From Acidobacteriota bacterium (GTDB taxonomy: Bacteria > Acidobacteriota > Thermoanaerobaculia > Multivoradales > J023): a stretch of 64,000 nucleotides of DNA. Positions 42,885 through 51,170 of this stretch are shown one piece after another. The position numbers and the translations under genes were made by a program. The stretch spans positions 372,001 to 436,000 of the forward strand of contig JAJCXR010000054.1 of NCBI GenBank assembly GCA_029263315.1, given 5' to 3'. The notes under the pieces are model-generated. The model was not told the DNA's origin. It made no database searches and was given only the letters and a program-made list of their open reading frames with translations. Each line of letters starts with the position of its first letter. Positions within the stretch are counted from its first letter, which is position 1.

Positions 42885-44456
42885 CCCTTGCTCCCAAGCC
42901 TCCCACACACCGAAGGACTTCATCTCCTGCTGCAAGGTGGTGGATTCGATCAATTGCTCGATCTGTAGTCGGCTCTGCCGCGGTAGCTTGAGCTCCGGCT
43001 GGTCGGCGAAGGCGAAGAGGACGGCGGCGGCGATGGCGGCGTTGAGCCGCAGTTGCTCGAGGTCTACTTGCTCGAAGGTGTCGGTACGGGCGTGGTAGTT
43101 GGGGCCATAGTTGGCGGATTCCTGTAGCGCCACCAGGTTGGGAACCCCTTCCACCATGAAGTCGTAGTTGTCGGTTCCGACCACTGGGACATCCACCTGC
43201 TGGAACGGCCCGAGACCGGCCACCGGCCGCAGGGCCGTATCGACTGCCGTCACCATCTCCGGTCGGCCACCGGTGAAGAAGCCGCTGATGCGACCGCTAC
43301 CGATGTCGAAGGATGCCGCCATGGCGTGGTGGTCGAGGTTGTCCCGCTGCTCGCGGACATAAGCCCAAGAGCCGTAGAAACCCTGCTCTTCACCGTTCCA
43401 TAGGGCAAATCGCACGGTGCGCTTGGGAACGATGCCCAGGCGCTGCATTTGGCGGGCTATGTCGATCAACATGGCTACGTTGCAGCCATTGTCGAGGGCA
43501 CCGGTCCCCAAGCCCCAGGAATCGAGGTGGGCACCCACCACGACCACCTCGTCCGCCAACTCACCACCGCGGATTTCGCCGATGACATTGGTGCTGGTGA
43601 AGGCAGGACCACGCTTCAGATCGAGATGCACGGTGGCTTCCAGGCCTTTGCCATGGCGCAGCAAACGCAGGGTTCGCTGGGCGACGCTGCGCTCCATGAC
43701 CAACATGGGATGCTGATTGGCGAAGCCCCGCGAGGCATTGTGACGGTAGAGCACGTTGCGCGGTCGCGATCCCATATAAATCACCCCAGCCACCTCGGCG
43801 GCGAAGGCGCGGGTTTCGATCTCCGTCGCTTCGGCGTATTCGCGAAACAAACCCTCCAAGTCCTCCAACTCGACGGTTTCAATGAGCACCCACGCACCTT
43901 TGGCCGCTGCACCCAGGCGCTCGAAATCCGCCGTGCCACCCCTGCCACCGTCGACGATGGGAGCCCGCAACCCTGCTTCCGGCGTGGCGATGGAAAACGG
44001 CATGGCCGCCGCAGCGGCCTCGAAGCGCAGGTGGTCCCCTTCGAGAACCACCGAAGCGCTGGTCTCGAGCCACAGGCCAGGCATCTCGAAACTCTGTAGG
44101 CGCACCTTCACCCCGGCCTCGCGGAAGCGCTCAGCCGCCCAAGCCACCGACTCCACATTGGCTTCCGAGCCGGTGGGACGCCCCCCGATTTCATCCGTCA
44201 GCTGGCGCAGATCGTCCACCATCGGTGTCTCACTGAGCAAGGCAGCCACCAGCCCCTCGACATCTCCAAGCTCTGCCAACAGCTGCTGAGTTGGCCAGCT
44301 ACAGGCCAAGACCACCAGCAGGAAGATAAGCCACGGGCTCTGACCGAGTCGGCGCTGAGCCGGTGGCTGATGAGCGATCGGTGGACACCCACGACGACCT
44401 GCAACCGGGAAGTTCCGCCAACCAGTCTCTTGGTGCTGCCATTTACTAACCTTCAT
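42864..44456 (-). CDS. Exported M28 family metallopeptidase
   Basis: About 530 residues. A ~45-residue polar N-terminus precedes a hydrophobic segment (SPWLIFLLVVLACSW), acting as signal or anchor. The M28 ligands are all visible: GAHLDSWG and GALDNGCNVA (His, bridging Asp), NGEEQGFYGS (catalytic Glu pair), ASFDIGSG (Asp), and NYHARTDTFEQVD (His). It should be a two-zinc aminopeptidase or carboxypeptidase outside the cytosol. A PA-like domain insert precedes the zinc domain. ATG at 44456 has AGGAG upstream; further upstream sequence is the kinase gene's end (36 bp away), so kinase and peptidase may share a transcript. Confidence 0.88.
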   Translation of the reverse strand: MKVSKWQHQETGWRNFPVAGRRGCPPIAHQPPAQRRLGQSPWLIFLLVVLACSWPTQQLLAELGDVEGLVAALLSETPMVDDLRQLTDEIGGRPTGSEANVESVAWAAERFREAGVKVRLQSFEMPGLWLETSASVVLEGDHLRFEAAAAAMPFSIATPEAGLRAPIVDGGRGGTADFERLGAAAKGAWVLIETVELEDLEGLFREYAEATEIETRAFAAEVAGVIYMGSRPRNVLYRHNASRGFANQHPMLVMERSVAQRTLRLLRHGKGLEATVHLDLKRGPAFTSTNVIGEIRGGELADEVVVVGAHLDSWGLGTGALDNGCNVAMLIDIARQMQRLGIVPKRTVRFALWNGEEQGFYGSWAYVREQRDNLDHHAMAASFDIGSGRISGFFTGGRPEMVTAVDTALRPVAGLGPFQQVDVPVVGTDNYDFMVEGVPNLVALQESANYGPNYHARTDTFEQVDLEQLRLNAAIAAAVLFAFADQPELKLPRQSRLQIEQLIESTTLQQEMKSFGVWEAWEQGLRGRQQ

Positions 44457-44491
44457 GTTGATCTCCTGGGATAGTCCCATGGTGCCCGTCA

Positions 44492-45829
44492 TCAAGCCCT
44501 GGACGGAGCAATCTCCGGTAGTACAAAAAAGAAGGTCGAGCCCTCCCCCGATCCCGCCGACTCGGCCCACAAACGACCCCCGTGGTGCTCGACGATACGG
44601 CTCGACAGGGCCAAGCCGACGCCGGTACCCACGCAGTTGGGGTCCAATTGCTCGAAGAGGCCGAAGATGCGCTCCAAGTACCTGGCCTCGATTCCGATGC
44701 CGCGATCGCGCACGAAGCAGACCGGGGCACCCTGACGCCACTCGGCCCCTACCTCGAGGATGCCACCTTCCGGCTGGAACTTGATGGCGTTGTCTATCAG
44801 GTTGATCATCAGCTGTAACAGCCGCAGCCGATCGCCGAAAACCACCGGCAGGATGTCACTCACCGACGTTCGCAGCCCCTTCTCCGCCACCCGCTGCTCC
44901 AAGTGGATGAGAGCTTCGCGGGCCAAATCGCCGAGATCCACCTCCTCGGAGCTATGACATATGCGACCGACACCGGAGATCTCCCGCAAGCCGTCCAGCA
45001 GGTCGGTGAGGGTATCGGCGGCGGCGGCGATCTTGCCGAGATGTCTTTCCACACCGCCAAAACGCTGGCGCTTGATGTCGGCGTCCATCATGCCGAGGAA
45101 CCCCTTGATGGTCACCAGTGGATTTTTCAGCTCATGGGACACGGTGTAAGAAAAACGCTCGAGCTCGGCATTGCGGGCCGATAGCTCCTGGACCAACCGG
45201 CGCCGCTCGCCGTCGGCACGCATCTTGGCGATCAAGGTGCCGATCTGTTGGCCGGTGGCCCGTAGGGTGTCGATGTCGGCATCGCTCCAAGCGGTCCGTC
45301 GACGGCAAGCGAAGCTCAGACCACCGACCACCTCGAAACCTGCCATCACCGGCACTAAGGTAGCGGCGCTGAAAGCCGGCTCGCAGCTGCTGACGGGCAG
45401 TAGCTCGGGAAACTGATGGGAGATGATGGGCAGACCGTCACAGAATACAAAGCTCCAAGGAGTCCGCTCCATGTTGAAGGGCGGCTGGTCGGAAAACTCG
45501 TGGGAAGGGACTTCCTGGGCATAGCGCAGCTCGATCATGGGTTTGTGGGAAGGCGCCGTCCGGGTGAGCAGGTAAGCGCGGCCAAAATCAAGCTCGAGGA
45601 GCTCCATCAGGGCAGCGATCACCTGCGACAGCAGCTCATCGATGTTGGTGGCACCGGCACCGAAGACAAAGACCTGGTTGAGGATCGCCAGGCGGCTGGC
45701 GAAGGCCTGCAGCTTCTCCTCACTACGACGGCTCTCGGCCAGCTCGACCTCGAGCTCGTGCTGTTCCCGCAGCAGCCGGTCGACCTCTTGGTCCACCACG
45801 TGGCGCAGGCTTTTCAAATCATCGCCCAT
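44492..45829 (-). CDS. Soluble sensor histidine kinase with GAF domain
   Basis: A 445-residue kinase without membrane segments. An N-terminal coiled coil leads to a GAF domain (residues ~45-200), then HisKA with the phospho-acceptor His232 (SHELKNPL) and HATPase_c with NLIDNAIKFQ, DRGIGI and GTGVGLALSS. All boxes are intact, so it should autophosphorylate in response to a ligand or light/redox signal sensed by GAF. No response regulator is adjacent, so it is an orphan. It lies just upstream of the M28 gene. Confidence 0.9.
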   Translation of the reverse strand: MGDDLKSLRHVVDQEVDRLLREQHELEVELAESRRSEEKLQAFASRLAILNQVFVFGAGATNIDELLSQVIAALMELLELDFGRAYLLTRTAPSHKPMIELRYAQEVPSHEFSDQPPFNMERTPWSFVFCDGLPIISHQFPELLPVSSCEPAFSAATLVPVMAGFEVVGGLSFACRRRTAWSDADIDTLRATGQQIGTLIAKMRADGERRRLVQELSARNAELERFSYTVSHELKNPLVTIKGFLGMMDADIKRQRFGGVERHLGKIAAAADTLTDLLDGLREISGVGRICHSSEEVDLGDLAREALIHLEQRVAEKGLRTSVSDILPVVFGDRLRLLQLMINLIDNAIKFQPEGGILEVGAEWRQGAPVCFVRDRGIGIEARYLERIFGLFEQLDPNCVGTGVGLALSSRIVEHHGGRLWAESAGSGEGSTFFFVLPEIAPSRA

Positions 45830-45891
45830 GGGTACATTCCGTCAGTGGATGAGGTCCGTCGGTGGATCAGGTCCGTCGGTAAACTGTCCCG

Positions 45892-47742
45892 CTAGGGGTG
45901 CTGCCTTTGGCTTTTGATCCACTGGGCAACGATCTGCTCCAGAACCGACAGGGGAACCGAGCCGCCGGCCAGCACGGTGTCGTGAAAATCCCGCAGATCG
46001 AAGTCGCTGCCCAGGGCCTCCTCCGCCTCGTGACGTAGTTGCCGGATCTTGAGCTCTCCCAATTTGTAAGCCAGGGCTTGCCCCGGCCAAGAGATGTAAC
46101 GATCCGTCTCTGTGGTCACCTCATGCAACGACAGGGCGGTATTGGAAGCCATGTAGTCGATCACCCGCTGACGGCTCCAGCCCTTGGCATGGATGCCGGT
46201 ATCCACCACCAGGCGACAGGCCCGCCACATTTCGTAGGTGAGGCGACCAAACCGGCTATAAGGGTCCGGATACATGCCCGCTTCAATGCCCAGCCACTCG
46301 GAGTACAGGCCCCAGCCTTCGCCGAAGGCGGAGAGGTAGGAATAGCGACGGAACGGCGGTAAGTCATCCCGTTCCTGGCTGAGGGCGATCTGCAAATGAT
46401 GTCCGGGCACCGCTTCGTGCAGAGTGAGGGCCGGTAAGACATAGAGGGGGCGGGTTTCGAGGGCATAGGTATTGACCCAGTAATAGCCCGGCTGGGTGCT
46501 TCCCGGGGCCGACCCAACATAACGCCCCGTGGTGTATTTGGGGGCCAGGTGGTCGGGCACCGGTTCGACGCCATAGGGCATGCGCGGCAGACGCTTGAAC
46601 AGCGACGGCAGCTTGCCGTCCATCTTCTTCGCCAAATAGGACGCTTCCTTGAGCAACCCCTCCGGGGTCTTGGCGTAGAAGCGGGGGTCGCTGCGCAAGA
46701 ACGCCAGGAAATCGGCGAAGCTGCCCTCGAACTCGACCTCACGGATGATCGCCTCCATCTCCTGACGAATGCGTGCCACCTCGGAGATCCCGATCTGGTG
46801 GATCTCCTCGGCGCTCAGGTCGAGGGTGGTGAAAAAGCGAATGCGCTGCCCATAGTAGGCGGCGCCGTCGGGAAACTCGGAGGCACCCAAGCTCTGACGG
46901 GCACCGGGCATGTACTCCTGCCGCATGAACTGAAGGAAGCGCCGATAGCCGACCACCACCGACCCGTCGATGGCGGTACGGCCAGCCCGCTCGAGGATGT
47001 CCCGGTTTTCCGGCGATATCGAGGCCGGAAATTTTTGCAAGGGAGCGTAGAACAGGCTGTCCTCGGGTCGCTCCACCACATGGGAGGAAATGGTCACGTC
47101 GTAACCTTCGAGCACCACCTTGGGCAAGGTCATACCGTGCTCTAAACCTTCGCGCAGCAGAGCGATGTGCTGATCGACATAGGCGGGAAAAGCCCGCAAC
47201 CGTGCAATGTATGCCTCATACCCCGCCACATCCGCCAAGGGCATTTCGTTGGGCAGGCGGGCAAAGGCGATGTGGAAACCGTCGTCCACCGTCAAGGGAA
47301 GGCGGTAGTGACCGATGTCGAAGGCTTCGACGAAACCCCGCAGCTGGTTCTCGAAGATGGCTTGGTTGACCTGCTCTTCAGGGCTCAACCGGCTGCCGTC
47401 GATGGCCGCCGATTCCTGGAGGAATTTCCGCCATCTCGCCACCCGGCGCCGCTGGGCGGCAAGGCTGACGTCGGGCATCAGATGATCCCAGTCGGCCACG
47501 CCGACGGAGGTGGCCAGCAGTGGGTCCTCCGCCAACCGGAAGGCCCACTCGCGTTCGAAGAGGTCATGCAGACGCTGTGCCGCCTCGGTGGAAGGAACCG
47601 TTGCGGTTGAAGGGGTGGCGTTCGATGGGTCAGCGACGGCCGAATTGGCGACAGCAAACACGGCGGCACAGACCAGAAGAAGGCGAGCGCCGAACAAGCA
47701 GCGGCGGGCCGGACGGCACGTAGGATTCGGGTACAAAGACAT
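45892..47742 (-). CDS. Exported DUF885 metallopeptidase-like protein
   Basis: About 616 residues. AGAGAGG precedes the ATG at 47742, which starts a signal peptide ending near AVA-DP; two further ATGs upstream lack a ribosome-binding site. The DUF885 signatures HEAVPGHHLQ (zinc-type HExxxGHH) and FGEGWGLYSEWLG are present with the family's helical shell. DUF885 proteins are common exported enzymes in soil bacteria and are thought to be metallopeptidases; the substrate is unknown. A TAGAAT box (47786-47791, minus) may be its -10 element. Confidence 0.88.
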   Translation of the reverse strand: MSLYPNPTCRPARRCLFGARLLLVCAAVFAVANSAVADPSNATPSTATVPSTEAAQRLHDLFEREWAFRLAEDPLLATSVGVADWDHLMPDVSLAAQRRRVARWRKFLQESAAIDGSRLSPEEQVNQAIFENQLRGFVEAFDIGHYRLPLTVDDGFHIAFARLPNEMPLADVAGYEAYIARLRAFPAYVDQHIALLREGLEHGMTLPKVVLEGYDVTISSHVVERPEDSLFYAPLQKFPASISPENRDILERAGRTAIDGSVVVGYRRFLQFMRQEYMPGARQSLGASEFPDGAAYYGQRIRFFTTLDLSAEEIHQIGISEVARIRQEMEAIIREVEFEGSFADFLAFLRSDPRFYAKTPEGLLKEASYLAKKMDGKLPSLFKRLPRMPYGVEPVPDHLAPKYTTGRYVGSAPGSTQPGYYWVNTYALETRPLYVLPALTLHEAVPGHHLQIALSQERDDLPPFRRYSYLSAFGEGWGLYSEWLGIEAGMYPDPYSRFGRLTYEMWRACRLVVDTGIHAKGWSRQRVIDYMASNTALSLHEVTTETDRYISWPGQALAYKLGELKIRQLRHEAEEALGSDFDLRDFHDTVLAGGSVPLSVLEQIVAQWIKSQRQHP

Positions 47743-48122
47743 CAAAACCTCTCTTGGAAACAGCATAGGAGCGTTGAGTTGCCTGATTCTATCCCGCATT
47801 TGCCATCGCCGCCGCCAAGTCGTAAAGACGCCGGATCTTCGCTTCTATCAATTGGCTGTCCAAGGTCTTCAACTGGACCTAGTGTCCACCGAGGTGCTCG
47901 CTAAGTTCCTGTCCCGATTTGCCGAAATCGGTGCCAGAGGAGGCCCCTTGGTGCGAGCGAGGGGCGAGCGTGTTTGAGCTGGTACACCGCCGGAAATTCT
48001 TAAACCATTGATCAGCAACAGTTTAAGATGCCCTCCAAAGGTCCGGCGAGTTTCGGAGCCCCGGCCGAGCCCAATGGGGCCTCCGCCCTCCTCGGGCTAT
48101 TTCTGGATGGACACTCACTACA
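47743..48122. other. Intergenic region with a possible -10 box, otherwise empty
   Basis: About 380 bp between the ASPIC/UnbV gene and the DUF885 gene, both minus. It has TAGAAT (47786-47791, minus) before the DUF885 gene. I see no terminator with a T-run, no recognised RNA and no supported reading frame. Confidence 0.5.
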
Positions 48123-50465
48123 CTAGGAAAGCGGTGCCGCCCAGGGAAGCCAATCCGCCGCCCCTTCCCGCAACAACAGAACGCGGTCATAGGGGACATC
48201 GAGCCAGCGGTCCAGGTGACCCGACGGCCAACGGACCTGCAACACCTCGATGGCCTCCGCGTCTCCAAGCCCGATGTCCTGTCGACGACCGGAAGCGCCG
48301 AAGCTGCCGCCGGTGGCCACCAGGTGGTACACGTCGCGTTGCCCTTGCGGCGTTTTCAGCTGCAGATGGATGCGGGCCCCCAGAGCGGAGCGGTTGGACG
48401 CCACCCCTTCGAGACGCAAGCCCAGCCAATGGTTCTCTGCCCAAGAACCCGGATTTTGGAACAGGGCATTGGCGAAGACATCACCGCTGTAGGCCCCGCC
48501 CATGACGGCGTAGATGTCTTGATCGCCATCGTTGTCCAGATCGCCGAAGGCGACGCCGTGCCCCTTTTGCAGGTGACCCACCGCCGCCGCACTGGTGACG
48601 TCGAGGAAACGCCGACGGCCGTCCTCAGCCGGCCCATTGCGCAGCAGGCGATTGGGCATCAAGGCGGTGAAATCCGGCGCTCCAGTGCCCAGGTAGAGAT
48701 CCTTCCAACCGTCGTTGTCGAGGTCCCCATAGTTGCTGCCCATGGTGTAGAGGACGCGGTCGAGGCCCGCCCGCGCCGTGACGTTCTCGAAGCTGCCATC
48801 ACCACGATTGCGGAAGAGGCGAGGGGTTTCGTCGTTTGCGGACTCCAAACCCAGGTAGTCACGGGCCACACCGGCAGCACCGGCGGCGAAGATGTCGACC
48901 GGATAGCCAGATACAAAGAGGTCGAGCCAACCATCGTTGTCGTAGTCGAAGAACCAGGCGGGAAAACTGTTGCGGGGCTCGCCGACCCCAGCTTCGGCGG
49001 TGACGTCTCGAAAGCTCCACTGCGGTGGCGCAGAACCTGGTGCGGGGCCTTCGTTGCGCAGTAGGACGTTGCTCTGCCCCAGGCGGGACAGGTAGAGATC
49101 GGGACGCCCGTCGTTGTCGTAGTCGCCCCAGGCCACCGCTTTGACGTAACCGTTCACCGCCGCACCGACCGCCTGCGTCACCTCTTCGAAACGACCGTCC
49201 CGGAGATTGTGAAAAAGCCGACTGGCATGGACGTGGGGACCGGATGTCTCGTTGCCGACGTAGAGATCGAGCCAACCGTCGCCATCGTAATCGCCCCAAG
49301 CCGCGGTCTGGCTGGGAAAGAAATCCAGTAGACCTGCCGAAGCGGTGCGATCGACAAACTTCAGGCCTCCTTCGTTGTGCAGCAAGGAATTGGGATGGTG
49401 ACCGTTCTCGCCCATCCAGGCTCCGCGCAGCACCACGACATCGACCCACCCATCGTTGTCGTAGTCGCCGGATACCAGGTTCAAACCCCCGTTCAATCCG
49501 CCGAGCCCCGCCGCTTCGCTGACCTCGACAAAACCCTCTGCCCCACGATTGTGAAAAAGACGCAAGGGATCGGAGAAACCCCAGGACGACACCATGACAT
49601 CGAGTCGGCCGTCGTCGTCGAAATCCTCCAAGACGACGCCGCCGGACAGACCCGCCACGTCGAGACCCGAGGCCGAGGCCACCTCCGGAAAGGGGGGAAC
49701 CTGATCTTCCGCCGCAAAGGCCGAGGCTGCAATCACGTGCCCAGCTTCAAGACCCTGTGGGTGCTCTCCCACCGCCATGGCAGCGAGATTCAGCAGCCAA
49801 CGGGCTTCGAGGTCGTCGGGACGGCGACGCAAAACCTCCTGGAATAGCTCCATGGCTTGCCGCGCCCCTCGCTGCCGGCGGTGAACCCCCTCGGCGGTGA
49901 ACGGAAAGAGGCACGATGCCGCTTGCTGGGAATGCACGCAATTCTCCTGCTCGCCGAGCCGCATGGCAGCAATGGCCGAGAGGGACAGCAACGACTCGAC
50001 AAACGGATCTTTGAACAGACGGGGATGGGCTGCCACCTGCTGCCGGGCCGCCGCCAGCTTGTCCACCGACTCCTGGGTTCGACCGGCAAAGAGGAGCGCC
50101 CTGGCCCAGCGGGCCTGAAGCTGGACCCGCGACCGAATATCCGGCGGTTCTTCGATCTGGGCAAAAAACTCCACCATGGCTTCCGGGGTGAAGGCGTTGC
50201 CACGATCGTCGTCTCGCTGGGCCAAGTCTTGCAGCCGCTGCACCATGGCCAAGGTCTCGGCATCGTTCCCGGGTGCCATCTGCGGGCCCTCGTTCACCGT
50301 CCCATGGTGGCGCGTCCCATGATGGCTCGACGACGGCTCGGGCTCCGGCGCGGCACAGGCGCTGGCACAGATCACTACTACGACGGCTATCCACCGATCG
50401 AGCCGTCCCAGCCAGCTTCTAGAAGATGGTTTTGTCGACCGCTGACCTCGCAAATGTACTCTCAC
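48123..50465 (-). CDS. FG-GAP/ASPIC-UnbV (CRTAC1-like) lipoprotein
   Basis: A 780-residue exported protein. A GTG start at 50465 is supported by GAGGGAA; the hydrophobic segment ends in SAC (lipobox-like, Cys ~37). Residues ~60-240 form a helical TPR-like part. Then come at least seven FG-GAP/VCBS repeats with DxDxDGxxD loops (FDDDGRLDV, DYDNDGWVDV, DYDGDGWLDLYV and others) and the UnbV/ASPIC domain (GARIHLQLKTPQGQ, GGSFGASGRRQDIGLGD). Ca-binding beta-propellers of this type act outside the cell in adhesion or carbohydrate contact. It is divergent from the small His-rich gene, and a relative lies at 53694. Confidence 0.88.
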   Translation of the reverse strand: MRVHLRGQRSTKPSSRSWLGRLDRWIAVVVVICASACAAPEPEPSSSHHGTRHHGTVNEGPQMAPGNDAETLAMVQRLQDLAQRDDDRGNAFTPEAMVEFFAQIEEPPDIRSRVQLQARWARALLFAGRTQESVDKLAAARQQVAAHPRLFKDPFVESLLSLSAIAAMRLGEQENCVHSQQAASCLFPFTAEGVHRRQRGARQAMELFQEVLRRRPDDLEARWLLNLAAMAVGEHPQGLEAGHVIAASAFAAEDQVPPFPEVASASGLDVAGLSGGVVLEDFDDDGRLDVMVSSWGFSDPLRLFHNRGAEGFVEVSEAAGLGGLNGGLNLVSGDYDNDGWVDVVVLRGAWMGENGHHPNSLLHNEGGLKFVDRTASAGLLDFFPSQTAAWGDYDGDGWLDLYVGNETSGPHVHASRLFHNLRDGRFEEVTQAVGAAVNGYVKAVAWGDYDNDGRPDLYLSRLGQSNVLLRNEGPAPGSAPPQWSFRDVTAEAGVGEPRNSFPAWFFDYDNDGWLDLFVSGYPVDIFAAGAAGVARDYLGLESANDETPRLFRNRGDGSFENVTARAGLDRVLYTMGSNYGDLDNDGWKDLYLGTGAPDFTALMPNRLLRNGPAEDGRRRFLDVTSAAAVGHLQKGHGVAFGDLDNDGDQDIYAVMGGAYSGDVFANALFQNPGSWAENHWLGLRLEGVASNRSALGARIHLQLKTPQGQRDVYHLVATGGSFGASGRRQDIGLGDAEAIEVLQVRWPSGHLDRWLDVPYDRVLLLREGAADWLPWAAPLS

Positions 50466-50583
50466 GCAAATTCCCTCATTCTGCTTTCGACGCCCTCCAG
50501 CTCAGCCTTTTGGGCCCCGCAACGTCATGCTACCTCGGAGGACAGGTATTGCCCCGCATCGACGATGATGATAAAAGAATCTC

Positions 50584-50946
50584 ATGTACAGATTCCGTCT
50601 CATCGCTGCATCCTTGGTGTGCATCCTACTGCTGTCGTCGACGGCGGGTTGGATTGCCCACGACCACGATGCTGGCGGCGGGGCGGACTACGCCTGTGCC
50701 GAGACCCATCTATCCGAGCAGCACATCACAAAGCACGCCGCCGGCGCCTGGCATACCGCCGGTCCACTGCACGAGCACCACTGCCTGGGTTGTCGCTTCA
50801 ACGGCAAGCGCTCGCTGACGCAACCTTGGCAAGGCGTCAAGGCAGGCGTCCACGTGTGCCTCGGCAACGCTCCTTTCGCCGACGCCTCCCCGCGCACCGC
50901 CGTGCTCCGCAACGGCGGCAACCGGCGCGGCCCTCCCCTCGTCTGA
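50584..50946 (+). CDS. Small exported His/Cys-rich protein
   Basis: A 120-residue protein with a signal peptide (LIAASLVCILLLSSTAGW, then IAHDHDAGGG). The mature part is rich in His (ETHLSEQHITKHAAGAWH, LHEHHCLGC) with a CxxC, a pattern of metal-binding periplasmic proteins (DUF2946-like). The C-terminal third is basic and low complexity. It precedes the metal-type TonB receptor gene by 224 bp, so it may help capture or deliver the same ion. The start lacks a strong ribosome-binding site. Confidence 0.65.
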   Translation: MYRFRLIAASLVCILLLSSTAGWIAHDHDAGGGADYACAETHLSEQHITKHAAGAWHTAGPLHEHHCLGCRFNGKRSLTQPWQGVKAGVHVCLGNAPFADASPRTAVLRNGGNRRGPPLV

Positions 50947-51170
50947 GACCCCTTCCCCTCAGCCCACACCCGGCCACGTCGACCGGGGAGCTGTGGCAAC
51001 AAAACTTTGATTCCCCGGCATCAGCAAGACCTGTGATCTCCGGGGATCAACGCCCCGAGTCATCCATTCGGTGACGCCATCATCAGGTTTCCAGTCTCGA
51101 CCCATGCAGTGTCCCGGGCGACCCATCGGCTCACCGGTCCCAGCCTTCGGCCACTGCGAAAGGAATTGCC

